Shown piece by piece: positions 22,223 to 32,285 of a stretch of 37,359 nucleotides of DNA (position 1 is its first letter; the number at the start of each line of letters is the position of its first letter). The notes beneath the pieces were generated by a model that ran no database searches, had not been told where the DNA came from, and saw only the letters and a list, made by a program, of their open reading frames with translations. Position numbers and translations under genes: made by a program. The stretch comes from Ruminococcus sp. Zagget11. GTDB taxonomy: Bacteria > Bacillota > Clostridia > Oscillospirales > Ruminococcaceae. The DNA is taken from the NCBI GenBank assembly GCA_001941135.1, contig MSHL01000062.1:1-37359 (forward strand), in the 5' to 3' direction.

Positions 22223-23617
22223 TCACTTTCCAACACAAAAATGTGAAAATACCTCGTTCACAACTTCCTCCGAGGCCTTTTGACCGTTAAGCTTCAAAAG
22301 TGCGTTTTCCGCTTCGTCCAACACCACATTCACAGCGTCAAGAGTAATACCGCTGTCAAGTGCCGTCAATGCTTCATCAATCCTCGCGGCAGCCATATCT
22401 ATACACAGCTTTTGACGCTCGTTTACTATAAGCGTTTGAGTAATATTATCTATACTATCAGTCATATACATATTAGTTAATACAGTTTGTATTGTATCCA
22501 ATGCAGAATTATTTTTTGCGGATATTTCAACAACCTGTTGAAAGCTGTCGTATATTATTTTCTTTTCACAAATTGTTTCCTTGTCACATTTATTTATGCA
22601 GGCTATAACCCGTGTGCCGCTGCCTAAAAGCGCCTTACATCTGCTTATAAGCTCAAAATCATATTCGTTAAGCGGAACAGAACCGTCGAATACGGCTATA
22701 ATTAGCTCCGCCTGCTCCATATGACGATACGCCAAATCAATACCTGCCTGCTCTATAACGTCCGATGATGTACGTATTCCCGCCGTGTCGGAAAGCCGCA
22801 GTAAAATATCGCCCAGACGAACGGTTTCCTCAATAACATCTCTCGTTGTTCCCGCTATATCCGTAACAATACTTCTTTCACAGCCGCACAGCAGGTTCAT
22901 CAGCGTGCTTTTTCCCGCATTCGGCTTGCCTGCAATAACTGCCTTTATTCCTTGGCGCAGTATTCTCCCGCGGTCATAGGTCGCTGATATTTTTTTCAGT
23001 TCAAGTGAAATATCCGAAAGCTCCGCCCTCATACTCTTGGGAGTTATTTCGTCAATGTCCTCCTCGGGATAATCTATCCAAGCCGCAACCGCTCCAAGCA
23101 CGGTAATAAGCCTTTGAGAAAGCTTTTCCGTTTCCCTGTAAGTGCTTCCGTCCTTTATGCTTACGGCAGTTCTGCAAAATGCATCGCCTTGGGCAGAAAT
23201 TATATCCGCAACAGCTTCAGCCTGAGTTAAACTCATTTTTCCGTTCAGAAATGCTCTCTTTGTAAACTCTCCCGCTCCTGCCGGTGAAACGTCACATTCA
23301 TATATTCTTCTCAGCAGCTTATCGGTAACATAAATTCCTCCGTGACAGCTAAGCTCAACAACATCCTCCCCCGTATATGAGTGAGGTGTACGGAAAACCG
23401 TAAGTATGCCGTCATCAATCCTATTGCCGTCACTGTCCAAAAAAAAACCGTATGCACAGGTGTAGCCCTGCATTTGTGAGGGCTTTTCCTTTCGTGATAA
23501 GGGACTAAAAATACAATCGGCGGCGGCAAGAGCATTTTCACCGGAAATTCTGATTACGGAAATTCCCCCCTGCGCTCTTGGGGTTGATATTGCCACAACG
23601 GTGTCAAATTGTTCCAT
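22223..23617 (-). CDS. mnmE: tRNA modification GTPase MnmE (TrmE)
   Basis: A 464-residue protein with an N-terminal tetrahydrofolate-binding domain (about 1-120), helical domains and an inserted G domain with GKPNAGKST (P-loop), the DIAGTTRD switch, DTAG and the NKCD base-specificity motif. The C-terminus is FCVGK, containing the catalytic cysteine of the CxGK signature. It partners MnmG in wobble-uridine modification. The ATG at 23617 lies 93 bases after gyrA; the spacer holds a hairpin that points the other way. Confidence 0.97.
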   Translation of the reverse strand: MEQFDTVVAISTPRAQGGISVIRISGENALAAADCIFSPLSRKEKPSQMQGYTCAYGFFLDSDGNRIDDGILTVFRTPHSYTGEDVVELSCHGGIYVTDKLLRRIYECDVSPAGAGEFTKRAFLNGKMSLTQAEAVADIISAQGDAFCRTAVSIKDGSTYRETEKLSQRLITVLGAVAAWIDYPEEDIDEITPKSMRAELSDISLELKKISATYDRGRILRQGIKAVIAGKPNAGKSTLMNLLCGCERSIVTDIAGTTRDVIEETVRLGDILLRLSDTAGIRTSSDVIEQAGIDLAYRHMEQAELIIAVFDGSVPLNEYDFELISRCKALLGSGTRVIACINKCDKETICEKKIIYDSFQQVVEISAKNNSALDTIQTVLTNMYMTDSIDNITQTLIVNERQKLCIDMAAARIDEALTALDSGITLDAVNVVLDEAENALLKLNGQKASEEVVNEVFSHFCVGK

Positions 23618-23653
23618 ATAAACTCACCTGTCTTTTGTGAATAAAACTGCGAT

Positions 23654-23690
23654 ACGAGTGGGTACAGATACAGTGTCCACTCGTTTTTTT
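23654..23690 (+). terminator. Plus-strand-directed terminator between mnmE and gyrA
   Basis: ACGAGTGG (23654-23661), a 15-base loop, CCACTCGT (23677-23684), with seven T residues at 23684-23690. The T-run is on the plus side, against the direction of both neighbouring genes. It would stop antisense transcription, not gyrA-mnmE readthrough. Confidence 0.6.
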
Positions 23691-23710
23691 ACAATAAGAA
23701 AACAGAAATA

Positions 23711-26299
23711 TTATTCCTCATCGGTTTCATCAAAATCATCGGAATTATCACCTTCATCGGTTATAACTTCCCCTGCTTCTTCATTTGCGGCGGAAGCTTC
23801 CTGTGCCATGATTTCTTCCTCCGAGGGCTGTTCAATTTCCGCAACCTCGGCATTTTCGCTATGCTCCGTTCTGGTAAAGGAAACTACCCTGTCCTCGCCG
23901 GAAACTCTCATAAGCCTTACGCCCGTTGCATACCTGCCCATGGTTCTTATATCGGAGGTTCTGATTCTTATAATAGTTCCCTCCGTGGAAATCATAATAA
24001 TATCGTCGTCCTCGTCAACAACCTTTATTCCGCATACATGACCCTTCTGCTCGTTTACCTTGTAATTGAGCATTCCGAATCCTCCGCGTCTTTGCAAACG
24101 GTAATCTTCAAGGCGGCAGCGCCTGCCAAAGCCCTTGTCGGTAACGGTAAGAACCTGTGCGCCCTCACGTACTCTTGCCATGGAAACTATGCAGTCGCCC
24201 TCTCTCAGCTTAATAGCCTTTACACCGTGGGCGATCCTGCTCATAGGTCTTATGTCATTTTCATCTATCCTTATAAGCATACCGTTCTTTGTTGCAATCA
24301 TAAGCTGTGAATTGCCTGTCGTAAGTCTTACGCCGGCTATCTCATCACCCTCTTCAAGGCTGATGGCACGCAAACCGTTTTTACGAACATTTCTGTATGC
24401 GGAAAGGGGTGTTCTCTTTATCTTGCCGTTTTTCGTTACCATTACCACGAATTTTCCCTCGTCAAAATCGGAGGTCTTTATCATGGATTCTATCCTTTCA
24501 TTTTCCGCAAGGGGCAGCATATTTATAACATTCGTACCTCTCGATTGCTTTGAACCCTCTGCAATCTCGTAGCACTTCATCTTATACATAATTCCCCTGT
24601 CGGATATGAAAAGAATATGGTCGTGGGTGGATGCCACAAACATTTCGCTTATGAAATCCTCCTCGCGCTGCTTCATACCCTGAACACCCTTGCCGCCTCT
24701 GTTCTGCAGCTTATAGGTGCTGACGGGCTGACGCTTGATATATCCTATATTGGTAAGAGTAACAACGCTTTCCTCTATGGGAATAAGATCCTCAATATCA
24801 ACCTCACCGCTAACGGTTTCAATAGCTGTTTTTCTATCGTCGCCGTACTTGTTTTTGATTACCTCAAGCTCATCGGAAACACATTTTGTAAGGTTTTCAT
24901 GGCTGGAAAGAAGCTCCTCCCATTCCCCTATTTTTGTTCTAAGCTCAGCCAGCTCATCGAGAATTTTCTGTCTTTCCATACCGGAAAGCTGATACATTCT
25001 CATCTGTGCTATAGCCTCCGCCTGTGGGTCGGTAAGAGAAAATCTTTCCATAAGACGGGTCTTTATTTCGCCAATATTCAGCGAGGAGCGACAGATTTTT
25101 ATAACCTCTTCGATGTTATCCGCAGCGATAACCATGCCCTCTAATATGTGCGCCCTTGCTTTAGCCTTATTCAGGTCAAATTCCGTTCTTCTGCGTATAA
25201 CATCAACCTGAAATTCGACATACTCGCTAAGCATCTGTTTAAGGGTCATAATCTTCGGCTCACCCTTAACAAGGGCAAGCATTATAACTCCCACCGTATT
25301 CTGCAGCTGAGTATATGTGAAGAGCCTGTTAAGTACAACCTGGGGATTGGCGTCCTTTTTAAGCTCTATAACAATCCTTACGGGATTGGATTTATCCGAT
25401 TCATCTCTTATAAAATGAATACCGTCAATTCTCTTATCCTTAACAAGCTCTGCCATTTTTTCAATAAGACGTTTCTTGTTTACCATGTAAGGCAGCTCGT
25501 CAACGATAATGCTGTTTCTGCCCTTTATCTCCTCAATTCTTGTCTTACTTCTAAGGATAATTTTTCCCCGTCCCGTAGCATAAGCAGCGCGAATACCCGA
25601 TCTTCCCATAATAATACCGCCTGTAGGAAAATCAGGTCCCTTTATATGCTCCATAAGCTCTTCCACAGTGCAGTCGGGATTTTTTATAAGGGTCTGGCAA
25701 GCATCTATGGTTTCCCTAAGATTATGGGGAGGAATATTTGTTGCCATACCGACAGCAATACCTGTTGAACCGTTTACCAACAGATTTGGAAATCTTGAAG
25801 GCAGAATCTCCGGCTCTTTGAGTCTGTCATCGTAGTTGGTGGTATAATCAATGGTTTCCTTGTTAATATCCGTGAGCATTTCCATGGATATTTTGGACAT
25901 CTTTGACTCGGTGTAACGGTAAGCAGCAGGGGGATCTCCGTCTATCGAACCGAAGTTTCCGTGACCGTTAATAAGAGGATATCTCAAGGAAAAGCTTTGA
26001 GCAAGACGCACGAGGGCATCATAAACGGAGGCATCTCCGTGAGGGTGATAACGTCCGAGAACCGAACCTACCGTATCGGCGCACTTACGATATTCCCCCT
26101 CGGGAAAAAGCTTATTTTCGTACATGGTGTAAAGAATACGTCTGTGAACAGGCTTAAGACCGTCTCTTACATCCGGAAGCGCTCTTGAAATAATAACAGA
26201 CATAGAGTATTCAAGAAACGATTTTCGCATTTCGTTTTCAATATCTATATCTATCATATTTCTGCTGTTTGCAAAATTACCGCTGTGTTCTTCTACCAT
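23711..26299 (-). CDS. gyrA: DNA gyrase subunit A
   Basis: An 862-residue type II topoisomerase subunit. It has the winged-helix breakage-reunion domain with catalytic Tyr129 (AAYRYTE), the coiled-coil gate, and a C-terminal beta-pinwheel with a GyrA-box-like QNRGGKG. The tail (from about 825) is strongly acidic. The quinolone-binding region reads HPHGDASVYDAL with Ala90, Ser91 and Asp94, so the serine or threonine usual at the first position is alanine, as in Mycobacterium tuberculosis. It starts at the ATG at 26299 behind AGGAG. A small membrane-protein gene separates it from gyrB. Confidence 0.98.
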   Translation of the reverse strand: MVEEHSGNFANSRNMIDIDIENEMRKSFLEYSMSVIISRALPDVRDGLKPVHRRILYTMYENKLFPEGEYRKCADTVGSVLGRYHPHGDASVYDALVRLAQSFSLRYPLINGHGNFGSIDGDPPAAYRYTESKMSKISMEMLTDINKETIDYTTNYDDRLKEPEILPSRFPNLLVNGSTGIAVGMATNIPPHNLRETIDACQTLIKNPDCTVEELMEHIKGPDFPTGGIIMGRSGIRAAYATGRGKIILRSKTRIEEIKGRNSIIVDELPYMVNKKRLIEKMAELVKDKRIDGIHFIRDESDKSNPVRIVIELKKDANPQVVLNRLFTYTQLQNTVGVIMLALVKGEPKIMTLKQMLSEYVEFQVDVIRRRTEFDLNKAKARAHILEGMVIAADNIEEVIKICRSSLNIGEIKTRLMERFSLTDPQAEAIAQMRMYQLSGMERQKILDELAELRTKIGEWEELLSSHENLTKCVSDELEVIKNKYGDDRKTAIETVSGEVDIEDLIPIEESVVTLTNIGYIKRQPVSTYKLQNRGGKGVQGMKQREEDFISEMFVASTHDHILFISDRGIMYKMKCYEIAEGSKQSRGTNVINMLPLAENERIESMIKTSDFDEGKFVVMVTKNGKIKRTPLSAYRNVRKNGLRAISLEEGDEIAGVRLTTGNSQLMIATKNGMLIRIDENDIRPMSRIAHGVKAIKLREGDCIVSMARVREGAQVLTVTDKGFGRRCRLEDYRLQRRGGFGMLNYKVNEQKGHVCGIKVVDEDDDIIMISTEGTIIRIRTSDIRTMGRYATGVRLMRVSGEDRVVSFTRTEHSENAEVAEIEQPSEEEIMAQEASAANEEAGEVITDEGDNSDDFDETDEE

Positions 26300-26319
26300 T
26301 TTTTACAACTCCTAACCTA

Positions 26320-26985
26320 TTATTCCAATCTATATCTCGCACCCATAATAGCGGAAAGTCTTTCCTTGACAATATCCGTTTCTCCCTGTTTAAATGCCGA
26401 TTTAGGAATAACAAACATATTTACCTTCTTTACATATACCAGGTAGAACTCTTTAGCGTCTACAATATCAACCGTGCTGTTATCAGTATGAATAACGGTT
26501 GCGGGTATTACATCCTCCCCGTCCTCTGTATTGTCACCAATCTCATCGTCCACATCATCGGGATTGGGAGAATTATTATCATCGTTATACTCACTGTATA
26601 ATGTTTCTATTTTAATCTTGTCAGTATATATCTCCGTACGATAAACCGATCCATTAAGCTCTTTAATGGATCTTTCCAGCTTTTTAAGCGTTCTGTGGGG
26701 ACGAATCATAATATACACACCGATTATAACACAGACAACCGCCAAAAAGTATGACATACTTGCATCGTAATTCTCTCCTGAAAAGCAGATATTTACTATC
26801 TGTATAGCCAATGCGATAATTACAATAACCATCTGTATTACAACGTTTTTATATGCATATTTTTTCTGCCACAGCCTAAAGCCCCTGATGATGATATCCG
26901 AATCACTTTCATATTCGCAAGCGGCAATAAGCTCCGAAAAATTCTCACTGTCACCGATATTTATTTCACGATCGTCAAAGTCCAA
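26320..26985 (-). CDS. Membrane protein with YcxB-like C-terminal domain
   Basis: A 221-residue protein with an acidic N-terminus, two adjacent transmembrane helices (about 47-69, VVIQMVIVIIALAIQIVNICF, and about 77-95, MSYFLAVVCVIIGVYIMI), an acidic low-complexity stretch (about 133-158), and a C-terminal piece resembling YcxB-like domains (AKEFYLVYVKKVNMFVIPKSAF). No enzyme motif is present. It starts with TTG at 26985, with GAAAGGA upstream; the nearest ATG is out of frame. It sits 30 bases after gyrB and 20 before gyrA, so it is cotranscribed with gyrase. Function unknown. Confidence 0.75.
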   Translation of the reverse strand: MDFDDREINIGDSENFSELIAACEYESDSDIIIRGFRLWQKKYAYKNVVIQMVIVIIALAIQIVNICFSGENYDASMSYFLAVVCVIIGVYIMIRPHRTLKKLERSIKELNGSVYRTEIYTDKIKIETLYSEYNDDNNSPNPDDVDDEIGDNTEDGEDVIPATVIHTDNSTVDIVDAKEFYLVYVKKVNMFVIPKSAFKQGETDIVKERLSAIMGARYRLE

Positions 26986-27015
26986 TGCAATATCATTCCT
27001 TTCAAGGACTTAATA

Positions 27016-28980
<1,965 letters not shown>

Positions 28981-28996
28981 TCACTTTCCGACAAAT

Positions 28997-29251
28997 TTAT
29001 CTGTTTCTGTTTGCTCTTTTCATCAATGTGGAAGAAGAAACAGGAGTTATATAAACTCTCTCTCTTAAATCTTTTTGAACCACAATAAAAGCCCTCGGCA
29101 TATCGAGATTTACATTGATTACCGATTTTCTTTTCTGCGCTGCCAAAAGATATTCCCTTGTAAATTTCTCCGTTGAGGTATTTTCTATATCAAAAATACC
29201 TATTACATCCTCATCTCTTACAACCGTATCGCTTCCCAAATGAATATACAT
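28997..29251 (-). CDS. remB: RemB-like DUF370 protein (YaaB)
   Basis: An 84-residue protein starting MYIHLGSDTVVRDEDVIGIFDIENTS, the conserved opening of the DUF370/RemB family found between recF and gyrB in Firmicutes. RemA/RemB proteins control biofilm matrix genes in Bacillus. I chose the ATG at 29251, the family start; a GTG at 29260 would add three residues and overlap recF. GGTGAG lies just upstream. Confidence 0.9.
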   Translation of the reverse strand: MYIHLGSDTVVRDEDVIGIFDIENTSTEKFTREYLLAAQKRKSVINVNLDMPRAFIVVQKDLRERVYITPVSSSTLMKRANRNR

Positions 29252-29256
29252 TTTAC

Positions 29257-30375
29257 TCACCGTTTATCTGTTTCACTTATCCGACCTGCGGAAACGCTGA
29301 AAAGCTTTGCGGGAGTACCGTATAAAATCCGCCTGTCACAGCAGGTTATAAATACCTGTATACCCTCGATATTTTCCAGTACAAACCGCTGCCTTTTATC
29401 GTCAAGCTCCGATAAAATATCATCCAGCAGCATAACCGGCGCATCTCCCGTCTGATCGGCTATTATTTTAGCCTGGGCTATTTTCATAACAAGTGCGGCG
29501 CTTCTTTGCTGCCCTTGAGAACCAAATTCTCTTACGGAAAGACCGTTTATAAAAACATTCACATCATCTCTGTGAATTCCCGCTGTGGTAAATCCTGCCT
29601 TAATATCATCCGCGGCAGCCGAGCAAAGTCTTTTCAAATATATCTTTTCCAGCTCCTCCACATCGTCGGTTATTTCCCTGTAAACCGTGGAATGATAGCA
29701 AAGGGACATTTCTTCGGAGCCGTCTGTTATTTTATTATATAAACTATTAGTATAATTATTTAAATTATTACAATAAGTATTTCTTATAACGGATATATAT
29801 GCACCTGTTTTTGCAAGCTGTACATCCCACATTTCCAGCTGTGAGGGATCGCCGTTTCCGTATGCTATATCCTTTAGGAGTGCATTTCTCTGGAAAAGCA
29901 GCTTATCGTATTTATTAAGGGCATATACAAATGAGGGCTTAATCTGCGAAACGGAAAGATCTGTAAAGCTTCTCCTGTTGTCGGGAGATCCCTTGGTGAG
30001 AGATAAATCCTCGGGAGTAAAAACCACGCATTTCAGATTGCCGAAAAGCCTTGAAAGCAGCGGCAGCTTAACTCCGTTAAGGGTAATCTGCTTGTCCTTA
30101 ATATTCTGCTTTTTTACGGAAAATTCTATTTTCTGACTGCGAAAGCAATCCGTAAAGCTTACCCTTATATCAGCCTTTTCCTTTTCAAAGCCTATGAAAT
30201 CTCTATCTCTTGTTCCCCTAAAGGAACGGCAGCCTGTCATCAGCCATACAGCCTCTATCAGATTTGTTTTTCCCTGGGCGTTGTCCCCGCAGAAAACGTT
30301 CATTTTAGGGTCTGCGGAAATATCAGCACCGCAAAGGTTCTTGTAGCCGTCCGCATAAATACTGTTGATAATCAT
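29257..30375 (-). CDS. recF: DNA replication and repair protein RecF
   Basis: A 372-residue SMC-like ATPase that helps load RecA at gaps. Walker A is GDNAQGKTNLIEA (about 31-43), with a lysine-rich middle domain, the signature-like FGSQGQQRSAALVMKIAQA and Walker B VMLLDDILSELD. The start ATG overlaps the rlbA stop (ATGA), so translation is coupled. Confidence 0.97.
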   Translation of the reverse strand: MIINSIYADGYKNLCGADISADPKMNVFCGDNAQGKTNLIEAVWLMTGCRSFRGTRDRDFIGFEKEKADIRVSFTDCFRSQKIEFSVKKQNIKDKQITLNGVKLPLLSRLFGNLKCVVFTPEDLSLTKGSPDNRRSFTDLSVSQIKPSFVYALNKYDKLLFQRNALLKDIAYGNGDPSQLEMWDVQLAKTGAYISVIRNTYCNNLNNYTNSLYNKITDGSEEMSLCYHSTVYREITDDVEELEKIYLKRLCSAAADDIKAGFTTAGIHRDDVNVFINGLSVREFGSQGQQRSAALVMKIAQAKIIADQTGDAPVMLLDDILSELDDKRQRFVLENIEGIQVFITCCDRRILYGTPAKLFSVSAGRISETDKR

Positions 30376-30608
30376 TGGGACGTTACTTCAAGCCTTACAG
30401 TAATATTATCTCCGTTTACCGTGACAACATCGCCCTCTCTTATCTTTTTACCTTGCATGGTACATATCTCACCGTTTACCTCAACTATCCCATCAAGAAC
30501 CATGCTTTTTGCTTCGGAGCCTATTGCGGCTATACCGAAAAATTTCAAAAGCTGATCAAGCTTGATATATTCTGTGGTAATTTTTATCCTTTCGGTTTGT
30601 ATTTCCAT
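30372..30608 (-). CDS. rlbA: S4-domain RNA-binding protein RlbA (YaaA)
   Basis: A 78-residue protein that is one S4 RNA-binding domain (KLDQLLKFFGIAAIGSEAKSMVLDGIVEVNGE). It sits between dnaN and recF, as the Bacillus yaaA/rlbA gene does; that protein is linked to 50S assembly. The ATG at 30608 has GAGGGTGATT upstream. It overlaps recF by four bases. Confidence 0.93.
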   Translation of the reverse strand: MEIQTERIKITTEYIKLDQLLKFFGIAAIGSEAKSMVLDGIVEVNGEICTMQGKKIREGDVVTVNGDNITVRLEVTSQ

Positions 30609-30657
30609 ATTTCAAATCACCCTCATTATCTCGGACAAAAGGATTGTTAATCACTTG

Positions 30658-31761
30658 TTACTCACTTTTAAGCCTTACGGGAAGTACAAGAAATGTATAT
30701 GAATCCCCATCGGTGGGTACAATTTTCATAGGAGAAAGTCCGCCGTTAAGGAGAATTTTCACCTTATCGGATTCCGTTGCGTTGATAGCATCCATAAGAT
30801 AACGGCAATTAAATCCTATTTCAACCTTTGCCCCCGTTATCTGTGCGGCAAAATCTCCGTTAAATTTACCGGAGGAGGTGGAGCAGGAAACATTGACATT
30901 ACCGTTTTCAAAAATACATCTTACCGGTGCCTTAGCCTGATCGTCGATCAGAGAGGAGCATCTGTCAAGGCTTGTTAAAATATCCTTTGTATTGAGTATT
31001 ACCTCAGTGGAGTGGGATTTGGGTATAGAGCTTCTGTAATTATGAAACTCTCCCTCCAGCAGTCTTGATATTACCATGCAGCCGTTGATATCAAATATAA
31101 TATGCTTTTTGGAAAGATACATTGTAACGGGCTTATCCTCATCCTTCAGCAGCTTTGAAACCTCGGAAAGAGTTTTTTCCTTTACAACAAACTTTCTCCT
31201 GTCATCGCTGCCCGCAGCCTCTGTCCTTACAGCAAGACGAAAACCGTCAATGGCAACAAGATTAAAATAACCGTCCTGTATCTCAAAAAGCTCGCCTGTA
31301 AGTATCGGTTTATTGTCCGAGGTTGCTACCGCAAATTTGGTTTGATTAATCATATTTTTAAGCATTGCCTGCGAAATGGCAAAGCTGTCGGATCTGTCAA
31401 CATCGGGTATTGACGGATAATCATCGGCACTGAATGCCAATATGGTAAATTCCGCATCTCCGCCCTTTATAGTCATTTTCAGCTTATCATCTATTTCAAT
31501 ATCAATATCCTCGACAGGTAATTTTTTTACTATATCGGAAAAAAGCTTTGAATTAACCATAAATTCGCCTGTGTTATCCGATTTAACCTCGATAACCGTC
31601 TGTATTCCCATATCAAGATCAAATCCCGTAAGCTCCAATGAATTTTCGGAAAGATACATTTTTATTCCCTCAAGGGCAGTAACGGGGGATTTTGATGGGA
31701 CTGCTCTGAAAACAATGCTTACAGCCTCATTAAGCTTAGGTTGATTTACGGTAAATTTCAT
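30658..31761 (-). CDS. dnaN: DNA polymerase III beta clamp
   Basis: A 367-residue sliding clamp with three similar domains of about 120 residues. It begins MKFTVNQPKLNEAVSIVFRAV and ends with the usual SYTFLVLPVRLKSE (the PVR region near the protein-binding cleft). It tethers polymerase to DNA. Its promoter lies in the dnaA-dnaN spacer, giving a leader of roughly 370 bases that contains the putative unwinding region. Confidence 0.98.
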   Translation of the reverse strand: MKFTVNQPKLNEAVSIVFRAVPSKSPVTALEGIKMYLSENSLELTGFDLDMGIQTVIEVKSDNTGEFMVNSKLFSDIVKKLPVEDIDIEIDDKLKMTIKGGDAEFTILAFSADDYPSIPDVDRSDSFAISQAMLKNMINQTKFAVATSDNKPILTGELFEIQDGYFNLVAIDGFRLAVRTEAAGSDDRRKFVVKEKTLSEVSKLLKDEDKPVTMYLSKKHIIFDINGCMVISRLLEGEFHNYRSSIPKSHSTEVILNTKDILTSLDRCSSLIDDQAKAPVRCIFENGNVNVSCSTSSGKFNGDFAAQITGAKVEIGFNCRYLMDAINATESDKVKILLNGGLSPMKIVPTDGDSYTFLVLPVRLKSE

Positions 31762-31886
31762 TTTAATAGCTTCCTTTCATATATCATTTTCAAAAAATCA
31801 CAGAGAGGTGTTAAAAACTTTTCATCTCCTCACAAAAATTTGATTTATTACAAAATGAAAACAATAATAAAATAAATATTACAAAA

Positions 31887-31904
31887 TAGTAACAGTAGTA
31901 GTGG
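31887..31904 (+). promoter_or_regulatory. DnaA-trio repeats beside a box-like motif
   Basis: TAG-TAA-CAG-TAG-TAG-TGG runs from 31887 to 31904. On the dnaN-proximal side (lower coordinates) lies a long A/T tract; on the other side are GCG and GTTGAATA (31906-31913). This is the order box, GC-rich bases, trios, AT tract described for the basal unwinding system of Bacillus oriC. Confidence 0.55.
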
Positions 31905-32135
31905 CGTTGAATATGGTTAAAACAAGATTAACCCTTGGTTAAAAAAGGACTTGCTGTTCAATACAAGGATTTTGATAATTTGTTGAATTTGTTAAACAAT
32001 CCATTTTATGTCATTTAACAGTCTGTTAAGTCTGTTAAATGTTTAATTTTAGCTGTTGAAAGTTAAAATTAAGGTTGAAAAGCAAATGATAATTTACATA
32101 AATTTCATTTAGAAAAAATTAGATGTTGAAAAAAT

Positions 32136-32165
32136 ATTATACCGTCTGTAGAAAAATCAATGTAA
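32136..32165 (-). promoter_or_regulatory. Promoter of the dnaN run
   Basis: On the minus strand, TTACAT (32165-32160), 18 bases, TATAAT (32141-32136). Confidence 0.65.
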
Positions 32166-32259
32166 ACACTCTGTAACCGTTTTGTAATCAAAAAAGAGGT
32201 TAAACGCTGATCTTTCCACAGGTTATTCAACAGACTATTGAAAAGTGTTAATATAACAA

Positions 32260-32282
32260 ACAGTATATAAATTAAAAACTGT
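32260..32282 (-). terminator. Weak hairpin after dnaA
   Basis: A 5-bp stem ACAGT/ACTGT with a 13-base loop and TTGTTA after it on the minus strand. It is a poor terminator, so some dnaA transcripts may read into dnaN. Confidence 0.3.
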
Positions 32283-32285
32283 CGT

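Larger units (their letters stand above)
31762..32285. other. dnaA-dnaN spacer, putative oriC unwinding region
   Basis: This 524-base AT-rich spacer has no gene. It holds six copies of GTTGAA/TTCAAC: five as GTTGAA on the plus strand (31906, 31982, 32055, 32074, 32125) and one as TTCAAC (32226). These may be divergent DnaA boxes (several read TTTTCAACA or similar). One TTTCCACA half-match is at 32213-32220. I find no exact TTATCCACA. A DnaA-trio-like run is at 31887-31904 beside an AT tract (31850-31886). The arrangement resembles incC of Bacillus, where the helix first opens. Confidence 0.65.
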
